Of a DNA stretch of 64,000 nt, positions 12,901-26,000 are shown piece by piece. Every line of letters starts with the position of its first letter. Position 1 is the first letter of the stretch. Source of the DNA: Diprion similis (lineage: Eukaryota; Arthropoda; Insecta; Hymenoptera; Diprionidae); assembly GCF_021155765.1 (NCBI RefSeq), contig NC_060110.1, positions 16,142,001 through 16,206,000 of the forward strand, given 5' to 3'. The position numbers and the translations under genes are program-made. Below the pieces are notes generated by a model. It was not told the origin of the DNA, did no database searches, and saw only the letters and a program-made list of their open reading frames with translations.

Positions 12901-13577
12901 TGAAAGCACTGGCAGTAGAATTGATACGTGTGACACGTGGTGCAACCGGAAGTGCGTTACCACTGGCTCGTCACTTCCTTTCACAGGCTGATGCTCTTCC
13001 ACCTGATTCTAGAAAATTACCACCATTCTCTAGGGCTTTGGTTCTTCAATTACCTTCTCTTGGAGAGGCGAAACCTGGAACTTTAACTCGCCTCTTGATA
13101 CCCCTGTTGCTAACACCTCCTGCACAAGGAGAGGAAAGGTTACCGAGACCATCTACAATGACTCGTGTTTGCCGTGCTATTATCGAAGAGCCGAGAGGAG
13201 ATGCAGATGCTGCCTTGAAATTTACGGGTGGTTTGCTATTAGGCATTCCTTTGTCAGCAAAGATTCTAAATCTTCGAGATCCGGGAATGTTACGTATTAA
13301 ACTACGCCACCCTGATCAACAGATACAATTACTACTACCACGACAATCTGACTTACGTTCTCAAACCACTAATCAAAGTGACTACAGGCTTAGGACTACT
13401 GTACTACTTTCGCATCAAGTTTGGATGGAAGCTTGTAACGTGGAGGTTTCATTATCGCTTCTTGTTCCTTCATCGCCTATTTGCACGCATCCTCCACTTG
13501 ACGATCCATGTGTCATTGACTTGTGCAAACCTGTCAAGGTTTCTGTCTCTCCCAAGCCAATCAAAAGAGGTATCTGA
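9983..13577 (+). CDS. IntS4: Integrator complex subunit 4, seven exons
   Basis: Exons 9983-10033, 10221-10648, 10777-11103, 11227-11488, 11551-12013, 12223-12712 and 12839-13577 join in phase to 919 residues (human INTS4 is about 960). The N-terminus MAALMKKRVLAEF matches the family. The body is HEAT-like repeats with the characteristic blocks CGAFIHGLEDE, VDMFNDEI, ITLREDQL-like TLREDQL, PLVPQLLGRHPFFDT and VLVLIFNAA. The C-terminal domain contains RFTGGL-like and TEACNVEV-like segments and ends KPVKVSVSPKPIKRGI. IntS4 is the scaffold that works with IntS9 and IntS11 in the Integrator cleavage module, which processes snRNA 3' ends and terminates paused RNA polymerase II in the nucleus. The exon 5/6 junction restores a Tyr codon across the intron (EPSYASVLVLIF), although the acceptor at 12221-12222 has a weak pyrimidine tract. 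Confidence 0.96.
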
Positions 13578-13601
13578 ATGAATACGATATTTTGGACAGT
13601 C

Positions 13602-13607
13602 AATAAA
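13602..13607 (+). terminator. Poly(A) signal of IntS4
   Basis: AATAAA 25 bases after the IntS4 stop. It implies a very short 3' UTR and would end IntS4 before the convergent Nup214 stop at 13856. Confidence 0.55.
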
Positions 13608-13855
13608 CATATATGCTTTGCACAGAAAAGCATGATTATTATTTAAAGACCATAATAATGATTTCATAACATCTGACACTAAACTTAATACAAAATCTTA
13701 TATATATAGTGATTAAAAATATAGTCTCAATTTGCAACAATGTCATACAAATATTTTACTACATGACTTTCATACATATTATAAAAAGAGACTTATCGGA
13801 TTGACTTCTACTGGGATAGTCTTGATGAATCTTGATGTGGTCACAGTAGATTTCA

Positions 13856-16800
13856 TTACCTCCAACTCTGGAAGGAGCTTCCTCTGGAAAAGCAACCAAT
13901 TGATAAAACTAATGGATTTATAAAATTATGTGTACAATATTCAGATCATAGAATTCTTCGATTATTGTTTAATTTTGATCTAAGACAATACAAAGTTAAT
14001 TGCTTAAATTTCATCAGACTATGCGACCCAAGTTAATTATATTCTAAGGTATCTACTCTCAATTATGCCTCAATGTTATCAAAGAAGTTTCAAGACATCA
14101 GCATTTTATATACGATACTCTTCTTGGTACAAATCAAAACACTTCGGTGAGTAAAAGATGTTGATTTTTCTATTGATATCTTTGTCAGAAATGTATGAAA
14201 TATTTTAAAGATAATTTGCTCACCCTGAAAAGGGCGGTGGGGCTGCTGGTTCTTGTTGCTTCTGAGCTAGATTGCCAAAAGTTAACCCGCCTTCCTGAGT
14301 GGCAAGATTTTCAAAAGTACTACTTCCACTGCTTTCACCAAATACTTTCTGCATTGAACTGCTGCCGATACTACTGGAGTTAGCTCCTAATGGGGATGGC
14401 GTACCAAAAACACCGAAAGCAGCTGAAACACATATTTTTACTTGAAAGAAATTGCTCGCTAATAAAATATCTCTTACAAATATTCACAAAGTAACTAGCA
14501 AGTGCTTACTTGTAGGTTGTGTAGCGCCTGAAAATGCAGTATTTGCAAATCCACCGCCAAATATAGGTTTTGATGTTCCAAAAGTGGATCCAAATGCTGG
14601 CTTGGCACCAAAAGTTGCTGTTTGGCTAAATGCTGGTGCGGTAGCAGTCAGTGTAGGTGAAGTTGACCCGATGTTAGTAGTAGGAGTAGGGATTACAGGT
14701 GCCCCTCCGAATGTTGATTGATTTGAGGGTGTAACTGTACCAAAGACTGATGAGGTAGGAGGATTTGATGATGTACCACCAAAAACTGATGCAGTTTGGG
14801 GATTAGAAATAGCTCCACCAAACATTGATGGACTCGTGGAAATTGTGAGACCACTTCCGAAAGCTGGTAGTGGTGGAGAACTAGCTGGAATAGCACCAAA
14901 CGTGAATGATTCAGCATCAGGAGGTCTCCCAAAAATGGAGGATGTCGGAGAAGTGACAGAGTCACCAGCAAATATTGGTGGTTTAATGGGATTGGTAGTA
15001 GCTTTGCCGAAAATTGATGCTGGTGAACTGGTAGTTCCTCCCAAAGCAGGTGCACTTGAAAATTGAGTAGAATTACCCCCAAATATTGATGGAGCGTTGG
15101 AAGTGGTAGAAATATCACCAAAAACTGAAGCTGAAGTTAAATTAGCGGAATTCTCAAATCCTGATGTAGCTGTGGATACAGCCGATGTTTCACCAGAAAC
15201 AGACTTCAGTGGATTGGCAGCAGATCCACCAAAAATAGATGTAGTTAGGCCAGTGGAGCTACTACCAAAAACTGGTAGCTTTGGTGTGCCAGGTGTTACA
15301 CTTTCACCAAATGAAGACACTATGTTACTACCCGCTGAGACCCCGCCAAACAGTGAAGACCCAGGAGGATTGCCAAAAATTGGATTTGCTGGCTTATCTT
15401 TCAAGATAGTTGAAGTTCCACCAAATATTGATCCAGGAGACGACGTCCCAGCAGATCCAAAAAAGCCACCAGTTGCCATTGTTGTTGTTGGTGTCACATT
15501 TTTGATCGAAGTATTGGAAGAAGTTTGTAGACCCAAGCCCATAGCTGACAGATCTAACGACTGAGCTGCGCTCGATGTTGGGCTGGCTACTGGTTTTGAG
15601 GCGAATGAAAAAGGAGTATTACTTGCAGATTTAGATGCAAAAGAAAAACTCTCTATCAGTGACGTTGATACATTTATCGAAGTTGTAGTCGTTAATGCTC
15701 TTTGTGTTGTGACTGGACTAGATGAGGTTTTTAGTGTGATAGGATAAGTCGGCGTTTGGCTAGCTTGTGTTTGAACTGTTGACATAAAACTAACAGTGGA
15801 TTGTGGGATGGTTTGTATAGAAGTGGAAACTACTATTGGAGTGATTGTTGGGGTAGATGTTGGAAGTATTGATTGTGCCTCAGTTTTAGCAATAACAGAA
15901 TTGAATGGAGGAGAGTCAATTTTTGGTAAAGGCTTATTAATAGCTGCGACTGTAGTTGGCATCAGTGCAGGAGGCAACAATGGCAATACTGATGATCTAG
16001 AAGTAGAAGAAGTAAATGGAGAAACTTCTGATATTGTCACAGATTTCATTCCACTGGGGATGCCACTTATGGGTTTTTGAGGTGTAGCAGGTGTGCCGAA
16101 TAGTGCAACTGAAGTTGGCTTGCTTTGTACAGACTGTGGTGTTATTGGGGTTTGCGATGCTACTAATGCAGCAGCAATTCGTGCTTTGCCATCCACTTGT
16201 GGTACTTTGATCGATGGAAGAGAAATGGATGCTGTAGACTTGTTCTGTGTGTTATTAGGTTGTACTCCAACTTGCGATGTTTTGATTGGTGGGGTGGAAG
16301 CAGATGTGGTGATCAAGGCTGGCGCTTTATTCTGTATATTGAGGTTGGGCTGAATTCCAACAGATCCAATGTTGGCGACAATTTGATCCAAAGATGCTAA
16401 GGGGCTTTTTGCAGCTGGGATAGGTGGAGGTGCAGGTAGTGCTTCTTCCCGCATCAGCTTTTCCATTAAGTTATTTTTACGTCGCTGTACTTCTTTAGGT
16501 GGACTTTGCATTGCCAGAGAAGATATTGTTGCCTCCAAGCGATCCTGAATTGCTGAAGGGGTTGCAGTTTTGATTACCTTTATCGTGGTTTGATTCAACA
16601 AATTCCTCAAAGTGCGTTGTTTCTTACAGCTGAAGCTACAATTTCGCTGTGCTATTGCTCTACATTTGTGCTCTATAGCACCACTCGGAGCTTTGTTATT
16701 CACAGATGAAGCCAGAGACATATCGGCCAAGGATTTATTTAATGAGGAAGTAATATCTCTACGTGTAAGACTTTTCCATTTCTTAACCTGAGCTTGAATC

Positions 16801-19195
16801 AAATTTTCCACCTTGGCAATATATTGTGAATGCTGAAGCATGATTTGATGAACAAACTCAAGTCTCGGTACCTTCATTTTATTTTTTTCTTTATTCATAT
16901 GCTCGAACCATTCGTAATCTAGAGCTCTAGCAGCTTGCTCCAATTGAGACTGAATATAATAGACAAGATTTTGCAATTCTTTCAACTTATTATTATTTCC
17001 TCGATTTTGGGGATTACTCGATGCATTAGAAGAACATTTGGATTTCGTTTCTTCCAGCCAGGCAAAAGTCTGTAACAACAAAGCTTTCAAGTAATTCATG
17101 TCACTGGTCAAACTAGCAGTTGTTTCCTGTAAATCTGTTAAGAAGCGTTCTATATTTTCAGATTTATCAATAAGTTGTGTACGTTCGTCTGGTGAGCCGA
17201 TATCAACGGACTGTATTTCCCTACGACTACTCAGTTCTTTTTCAAACTCACTGCATACTTCCACATATGTCCAAACACATAAATTACTGTCGATGCTGAC
17301 TTTCTCAGTCTCTTTTATTTCCTTGCTGGGTATTAGTGATGTGTCCACTTTCGATGATACTTCGATCTTCTCAATAGGGCAGTTTCTTACAAACAATTCA
17401 GTTTTCGATTGTGGAACAGAAATTTCCGAGGCCTTCAGTGATATGTTTGTGGTTACAGCTGATGTTGGTCGATCCATGATTGGCTCAATTTGTTTAGGTC
17501 GTGGAGTACTGGTGACTCTGCCATCCAAATTAAATGATATTTCAGTAGGAGCAAGATTCGGGCGTATTTCACTAAACGATGGAAGAGTTTCAGTTGGAGG
17601 AGAGCAGACTGGCGGAATTCCTGGCATTAAATTTACCATATGGAAACTACAGAGCTGCCCTGAAGTTCCAAATATGTGAAGTAGGGGTACAGGGTAAGGG
17701 AGCGTTGAACCCTCTCCACCCCACGGCAGCTTGTTTACAGATGTTCTATCTACTGCCAGGCCAACAGGAAAGGTTTCATTAGTTCGCACGAGGGGTAGCT
17801 GAGCTCTTCCACTGTCAACTAACTGCCATTGCTGCCATGTTGTTCCATTATCTGGCGAGCCAAGCACAGCAATTTCACTGCTGGTACTACTGGCAGCAAT
17901 AATTAATCCCCATTCCGCAATATGTTCAAAATAGTAACGTGGCGGATTGCCTTCTTTTCCTTCAACATCAGGCAAGCTATAAGTTATATCTTCGTAACAA
18001 GTGAAGATGCTCTTAGATTCACCTTTGGGGGCATCGATAATGAGGACATTAATTTGTAAGTCTTGTGGATTTAAATAGGCAGCGCAAAATTGGTAACTGC
18101 TGATCCATAAAAGAGCAATGACACTCCCGATGCTGGGATCAGGACCTGCAATGATTCTGGCTGCCTTCAAATCTGGTTTGAGCTGTAGTAAACTTCCATT
18201 CTTGCTTCCCACTACTAATTGTTTTCCCTTCGGACTCCAAGCCACACAGAGCACATCTAACTTTTCTAATTTTTCCAATATTGTTAGGACTGCTGAATTT
18301 TTGTCAGATGTTATATTAAAACTGCCTATAGCGTGATCACTTGTTACTGTACACAGCATCCCAGGGATGCAAGGGTTCCATCGAAGATCCAAAACGTGGA
18401 CATTATATGAGGACGATAATTTGATCTCTCGTAGGAGCTCCAATTGCTGTAAGTATGTGAAATAGATAGATTATTATTGCAACCTCAGATACAATGTATT
18501 CTCAATTCATATTTGAATAATGTGGAGAAAATGACATTATTTTTAGATTTTAAATATACCTGTTGTACAACTGAAGCAGCATTATAAATGTAAGCTGTAG
18601 GAGAATCAAAAACGATAGCTAAAAATGAACAATCGCAATTAAATGCAATGCGAGTAACTTTTGCTGGCAGAACAAATTCTTTTTTCCACTCCTTGTCTGG
18701 ATTGTCGCCACTTTTCAGGGCCGTGATTTTCTGGTCGCAAGCCGTATAAATCAATCCACGTTTCCCATCTATCGCAACTAGGCTACAGGCTACGGGGATT
18801 GAGCTGAATCCGTCTGATATTTTCTGATGAGTGGATTGTTTAAATTGAAATTCCTGCAAAAGATTCAACATGACAACTGAATATGCTACAGTAATAGATG
18901 TTAATTACTACACATGTATCATTAAAGTTGATGACTCCGAATTGTAGTAATTTGAATGAGTAGTTCATTGTGTAGAGTTACAGTTAGGGTACACAATGAT
19001 TGCAGTTAAAATTTCATTAATGTTGTCAATTAAAACTTTTATTTATATTTATTTCATCGATCTAAGTAGAACCAGAAATCAAAACAAACTTAAGGTTATG
19101 ACTGACAAGTTGTAGATTGATAAATGAATTGTTCAAAGAAATAAACAGTGGAAAAAGCGTACCAGTATATCCTTAGACTCCGGTGCCGCCTTCAT
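13856..19195 (-). CDS. Nup214: Nuclear pore protein Nup214, five exons
   Basis: On the minus strand, exons 19195-19163, 18853-18560, 18446-14510, 14422-14224 and 13883-13856 join in phase to 1496 residues. Exon 1 encodes only MKAAPESKDIL, matching the segment before the propeller in the human protein. Residues to about 400 form the N-terminal seven-bladed beta-propeller (CVAWSPKGKQLVVG, RYYFEHIAEWGLIIAAS), which binds the DEAD-box helicase Dbp5/DDX19 in human. A coiled-coil region (about 540-635) would contact Nup88/Nup62. From about residue 1040 to the end lies Ser/Thr/Pro-rich FG-repeat sequence (many IFGG, VFGG, AFG), which binds Crm1 and other transport receptors. The last exon is 28 bases and gives GGSSFQSWR, resembling the conserved GGWRS end. 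The protein sits on the cytoplasmic face of the pore and serves mRNA export. Antisense open frames here are shadows of the low-complexity coding sequence. Confidence 0.95.
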
Positions 19196-20017
19196 TTTTT
19201 ATAATCTCATTAATTCACCGACTTAGGAATATTAAAGTTTTCAAGTGTAAAGTTACGGCGCTCTTCAGTAAAAAATGAGACTAGCCAACCAATGAGGAAA
19301 AAGCCGTCGCGAGTGAGGCTAGCCTGGGTCGGCTCTGGAGTCGCTGCGGGCAACGGACAGATCAGAAGTGACAGCCGAAAAATTGCCAAATAGTATGGAA
19401 GTGGAAGGCAAAAGACGATAAGCTGCAAAACAGTATTACAGTGATAGACAAAAAGTGAAAATATCTACACATTAGATAAGACGTCTGACTATTATGAGAA
19501 GAGAAATGTGCAATATAAATACCTTAGGCAGAATGTAAAAAATGTTATATAAAATACTTATTTTTGTAATTTTTGAGTATACTTTGAGTTCCGGCTTGCG
19601 CGCAGGTGCAGTATGCATCTGCGGGAAACGACATATTATACCTATGTATATTGTATTTTTACTACTCCATGTGGTCTGGATTGGAATAAATAATGAAAGA
19701 AAAACTTTCCTATATTTCTTGGGGTACAATGCGTCTCAAAGGGGTCATTTGAATCAGATCAGATGCAAAAAGTTTTTCGCTCCTGATCACCATTTTTCCA
19801 ACCGAAATTTGTCTGTTAGGAAATGATGGTGATATTATTTCTCCGATGTACTATATCGCCGTGAATTTGCAAGTATTATCGTTGGACGCATTCCGGAATC
19901 CAGAGCAACAGCCGAAAAATCCTTCATTTCCTTAGCTGATGGACCTACGTTGATCAGAATATCTTTTTTGCATTGTTGAGGGTTCCGTAAGTCAAGACGG
20001 GTCGCCGAAATCAACTA
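19196..20017. other. Nup214 upstream region and left flank of the satellite
   Basis: The first 150 bases or so upstream of the Nup214 start (about 19196-19350) are locally GC-richer and should hold its promoter. The rest has no believable gene. Part of it (19501-19685) is a diverged copy of sequence found on the far side of the satellite, so much of this stretch belongs to the repeat locus. Confidence 0.45.
19501..19685 (+). repeat. Left diverged copy of a satellite-flanking direct repeat
   Basis: The core CCTTAGGCAGAAT (from 19532) is shared exactly with the right flank (from 28331). About 50-60 bases on, a second matching block begins: cgcgcaggtgcagtatgcat here against cgtgcagatacaatggcggc there, then gggaaacga against agaaaacga, and atattgtatt in both. 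Both copies are in the same orientation and about 8.8 kb apart. Identity is moderate by eye and broken by indels. Confidence 0.6.
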
Positions 20018-23000
20018 TGATATCGATGCTCCGTGTCTGAGGGCATGCCTGGTTGCTTGCGATCGCTTGTAATCGCTTGCTTACATGCTCCTGACATATA
20101 GAATTAAGAAAATCGGAGAAATTTCAGCACAAAATTACTCCTGGTATCAGGAGAACATCTGAGCCTAGGAGGTCGATCAAAAACAAGGACTGATTGATGG
20201 ACTGCTTGTGATATCGATGCTGTGTCTCTGAAGGCATGCCTGCTTGCTTCCGATCGCTTGTAATCGCTTGCTTACATGCTCCTGACATATAGAATTAAGC
20301 GAATCGGAGAAATTTTTGCGTAAAATTACTCCTGGTATCAGGAGAACATCTGAGCCGAGGAGGTCGATCAAAAACGAGGACTGATTGATTGACTGCTTGT
20401 GATATCGATGCTGTGTGTCTGAAGGCATACCCGCTTGCTTGAGATCGCTTGTAATCGCTTGCTTACATGCTACTGACATATAGAATTAAGCGCATCGGAG
20501 AAATTTCAGCGTAAAATTACTCCTGGTATCAGGAGAACATCTGAGCCGAGGAGGTCGATCAAAAACAGAGACTGATTGATTGACTGCTTGTGATATCGAT
20601 GCTGTGTCTCTGAAGGCATGCCTGCTTGCTTGAGATCGCTTGTAATCGCTTGCTCACATGCTACTGACGTATAGACTTAAGCGGATCGGACAAATCTTAG
20701 CGTAAAATTACTCCTGGTATCAGGAGAACATCTGAGCCGAGGAGGTCGATCAAAAACAGAGACTGATTGATTGACTGCTTGTGATATCGATGCTGTGTCT
20801 CTGAAGGCATGCCTGCTTGCTTGCGATCGCTTGTAATCGCTTGCTTACATGCTACTGACATATAGAATTAAGCGGATCGGAGGAATTTCAGCGTAAAATT
20901 ACTCCTGGTATCAGGAGAACATCTGAGCCGAGGAGGTCGATCAAAAACAAGGACTGATTGATTGACTGCTTGTGATATCGATGCTGTGTCTGAAGGCATG
21001 CCTGCTTGCTTGCGATCGCTTGTAATCGCTTGCTTACATGCTACTGACGTATAGACTTAAGCGGATCGGAGAAATCTTAGCGTAAAATTACTCCTGGTAT
21101 CAGGAGAACATCTGAGCCGAGGAGGTCGATCAAAAACAGAGACTGATTGATTGACTGCTTGTGATATCGATGCTGTGTCTCTGAAGGCATGCCTGCTTGC
21201 TTGCGATCGCTTGTAATCGCTTGCTTACATGCTACCGACGTATAGAATTAAGCGGATCGGAGAAATCTTAGCGTAAAATTACTCCTGGTATCAGGAGAAC
21301 ATCTGAGCCGAGGAGGTCGATCAAAAACAAGGACTGATTGATTGACTGCTTGTGATATCGATGCTGTGTGTCTGAAGGCATGCCTGCTTGCTTGAGATCG
21401 CTTGTAATCGCTTGCTTACATGCGGCTGACATATAGAATTAAGCGGATCGGAGAAATCTTAGCGTAAAATTACTCCTGGTATCAGGAGAACATCTGAGCC
21501 GAGGAGGTCGATCAAAATCAGAGACTGATTGATTGACTGCGTGTGATATCGATGCTGTGTGTCTGAAGGCATGCCTGCTTGCTTGCGATCGCTTGTAATC
21601 GCTTGCTTACATGCTACTGACATATAGAATTAAGCGGATCGGAGAAATCTTAGCGTAAAATTACTCCTGGTATCAGGAGAACATCTGAGCCGAGGAGGTC
21701 GATCAAAAACAGAGACTGATTGATTGACTGCGTGTGATATCGATGCTGTGTCTCTAAAGGCATGCCTGCTTGCTGGCGATCGCTTGTAATCGCTTGCTTA
21801 CATGCTACTGACATATAGAATTAAGCGGATCGGAGGAATTTCAGCGTAAAATTACTCCTGGTATCAGGAGAACATCTGAGCCGAGGAGGTCGATCAAAAA
21901 CAAGGACTGATTGATTGACTGCTTGTGATATCGATGCTGTGTCTCTGAAGGCATGCCTGCTTGCTTGCGATCGCTTGTAATCGCTTGCTTACATGCTACT
22001 GACGTATAGACTTAAGCGGATCGGAGAAATCTTAGCGTAAAATTACTCCTGGTATCAGGAGAACATCTGAGCCGAGGAGGTCGATCAAAAACAGAGACTG
22101 ATTGATTGACTGCTTGTGATATCGATGCTGTGTCTCTGAAGGCATGCCTGCTTGCTTGCGATCGCTTGTAATCGCTTGCTTACATGCTACCGACGTATAG
22201 AATTAAGCGGATCGGAGAAATCTTAGCGTAAAATTACTCCTGGTATCAGGAGAACATCTGAGCCGAGGAGGTCGATCAAAAACAAGGACTGATTGATTGA
22301 CTGCTTGTGATATCGATGCTGTGTGTCTGAAGGCATGCCTGCTTGCTTGAGATCGCTTGTAATCGCTTGCTTACATGCGGCTGACATATAGAATTAAGCG
22401 GATCGGAGAAATCTTAGCGTAAAATTACTCCTGGTATCAGGAGAACATCTGAGCCGAGGAGGTCGATCAAAAACAGAGACTGATTGATTGACTGCTTGTG
22501 ATATCGATGCTGTGTGTCTGAAGGCATGCCTGCTTGCTTGCGATCGCTTGTAATCGCTTGCTTACATGCTACTGACATATAGAATTAAGCGGATCGGAGG
22601 AATTTCAGCGTAAAATTACTCCTGGTATCAGGAGAACATCTGAGCCGAGGAGGTCGATCAAAAACAAGGACTGATTGATTGACTGCTTGTGATATCGATG
22701 CTGTGTCTCTGAAGGCATGCCTGCTTGCTTGCGATCGCTTGTAATCGCTTGCTTACATGCTACTGACATATAGAATTAAGCGGATCGGAGGAATTTCAGC
22801 GTAAAATTACTCCTGGTATCAGGAGAACATCTGAGCCGAGGAGGTCGATCAAAAACAAGGACTGATTGATTGACTGCTTGTGATATCGATGCTGTGTCTC
22901 TGAAGGCATGCCTGCTTGCTTGCGATCGCTTGTAATCGCTTGCTTACATGCTACTGACGTATAGACTTAAGCGGATCGGAGAAATCTTAGCGTAAAATTA

Positions 23001-26000
23001 CTCCTGGTATCAGGAGAACATCTGAGCCGAGGAGGTCGATCAAAAACAGAGACTGATTGATTGACTGCTTGTGATATCGATGCTGTGTCTCTGAAGGCAT
23101 GCCTGCTTGCTTGCGATCGCTTGTAATCGCTTGCTTACATGCTACCGACGTATAGAATTAAGCGGATCGGAGAAATCTTAGCGTAAAATTACTCCTGGTA
23201 TCAGGAGAACATCTGAGCCGAGGAGGTCGATCAAAAACAAGGACTGATTGATTGACTGCTTGTGATATCGATGCTGTGTGTCTGAAGGCATGCCTGCTTG
23301 CTTGAGATCGCTTGTAATCGCTTGCTTACATGCGGCTGACATATAGAACTAAGCGGATCGGAGAAATCTTAGCGTAAAATTACTCCTGGTATCAGGAGAA
23401 CATCTGAGCCGAGGAGGTCGATCAAAAACAGAGACTGATTGATTGACTGCTTGTGATATCGATGCTGTGTGTCTGAAGGCATGCCTGCTTGCTTGCGATC
23501 GCTTGTAATCGCTTGCTTACATGCTACTGACATATAGAATTAAGCGGATCGGAGGAATTTCAGCGTAAAATTACTCCTGGTATCAGGAGAACATCTGAGC
23601 CGAGGAGGTCGATCAAAAACAAGGACTGATTGATTGACTGCTTGTGATATCGATGCTGTGTCTCTGAAGGCATGCCTGCTTGCTTGCGATCGCTTGTAAT
23701 CGCTTGCTTACATGCTACTGACGTATAGACTTAAGCGGATCGGAGAAATCTTAGCGTAAAATTACTCCTGGTATCAGGAGAACATCTGAGCCGAGGAGGT
23801 CGATCAAAAACAGAGACTGATTGATTGACTGCTTGTGATATCGATGCTGTGTCTCTGAAGGCATGCCTGCTTGCTTGCGATCGCTTGTAATCGCTTGCTT
23901 ACATGCTACCGACGTATAGAATTAAGCGGATCGGAGAAATCTTAGCGTAAAATTACTCCTGGTATCAGGAGAACATCTGAGCCGAGGAGGTCGATCAAAA
24001 ACAAGGACTGATTGATTGACTGCTTGTGATATCGATGCTGTGTGTCTGAAGGCATGCCTGCTTGCTTGAGATCGCTTGTAATCGCTTGCTTACATGCGGC
24101 TGACATATAGAATTAAGCGGATCGGAGAAATCTTAGCGTAAAATTACTCCTGGTATCAGGAGAACATCTGAGCCGAGGAGGTCTATCAAAAACAGAGACT
24201 GATTGATTGACTGCGTGTGATATCGATGCTGTGTGTCTGAAGGCATGCCTGCTTGCTTGCGATCGCTTGTAATCGCTTGCTTACATGCTACTGACATATA
24301 GAATTGAGCGGATCGGAGGAATTTCAGCGTAAAATTACTCCTGGTATCAGGAGAACATCTGAGCCGAGGAGGTCGATCAAAAACGAGGACTGATTGATTG
24401 ACTGCTTGTGATATCGATGCTGTGTGTCTGAAGGCATGCCTGCTTGCTTGAGATCGCTTGTAATCGCTTGCTTACATGCGGCTGACATATAGAATTAAGC
24501 GGATCGGAGAAATCTTAGCGTAAAATTACTCCTGGTATCAGGAGAACATCTGAGCCGAGGAGGTCGATCAAAAACAGAGACTGATTGATTGACTGCGTGT
24601 GATATCGATGCTGTGTGTCTGAAGGCATGCCTGCTTGCTTACGATCGCTTGTAATCGCTTGCTTACATGCTACTGACATATAGAATTAAGCGGATCGGAG
24701 AAATCTTAGCGTAAAATTACTCCTGGTATCAGGAGAACATCTGAGCCGAGGAGGTCGATCAAAAACAGAGACTGATTGATTGACTGCGTGTGATATCGAT
24801 GCTGTGTCTCTAAAGGCATGCCTGCTTGCTGGCGATCGCTTGTAATCGCTTGCTTACATGCTACTGACATATAGAATTAAGCGGATCGGAGGAATTTCAG
24901 CGTAAAATTACTCCTGGTATCAGGAGAACATCTGAGCCGAGGAGGTCGATCAAAAACAAGGACTGATTGATTGACTGCTTGTGATATCGATGCTGTGTCT
25001 CTGAAGGCATGCCTGCTTGCTTGCGATCGCTTGTAATCGCTTGCTTACATGCTACTGACGTATAGACTTAAGCGGATCGGAGAAATCTTAGCGTAAAATT
25101 ACTCCTGGTATCAGGAGAACATCTGAGCCGAGGAGGTCGATCAAAAACAGAGACTGATTGATTGACTGCTTGTGATATCGATGCTGTGTCTCTGAAGGCA
25201 TGCCTGCTTGCTTGCGATCGCTTGTAATCGCTTGCTTACATGCTACCGACGTATAGAATTAAGCGGATCGGAGAAATCTTAGCGTAAAATTACTCCTGGT
25301 ATCAGGAGAACATCTGAGCCGAGGAGGTCGATCAAAAACAAGGACTGATTGATTGACTGCTTGTGATATCGATGCTGTGTGTCTGAAGGCATGCCTGCTT
25401 GCTTGAGATCGCTTGTAATCGCTTGCTTACATGCGGCTGACATATAGAATTAAGCGGATCGGAGAAATCTTAGCGTAAAATTACTCCTGGTATCAGGAGA
25501 ACATCTGAGCCGAGGAGGTCGATCAAAAACAGAGACTGATTGATTGACTGCTTGTGATATCGATGCTGTGTGTCTGAAGGCATGCCTGCTTGCTTGCGAT
25601 CGCTTGTAATCGCTTGCTTACATGCTACTGACATATAGAATTAAGCGGATCGGAGGAATTTCAGCGTAAAATTACTCCTGGTATCAGGAGAACATCTGAG
25701 CCGAGGAGGTCGATCAAAAACAAGGACTGATTGATTGACTGCTTGTGATATCGATGCTGTGTCTCTGAAGGCATGCCTGCTTGCTTGCGATCGCTTGTAA
25801 TCGCTTGCTTACATGCTACTGACGTATAGACTTAAGCGGATCGGAGAAATCTTAGCGTAAAATTACTCCTGGTATCAGGAGAACATCTGAGCCGAGGAGG
25901 TCGATCAAAAACAAGGACTGATTGATTGACTGCTTGTGATATCGATGCTGTGTCTCTGAAGGCATGCCTGCTTGCTTGCGATCGCTTGTAATCGCTTGCT

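Noticed and set aside
14452-17782. Many plus-strand frames, up to 193 codons, opposite Nup214
   Set aside because: They mirror the Ser/Thr/Pro/Gly-rich FG coding sequence; the minus-strand protein is clearly Nup214 and phases across five exons.
20177-20479. 100-codon minus-strand frame in the first monomers
   Set aside because: It runs through diverged satellite units and is broken in the other copies.
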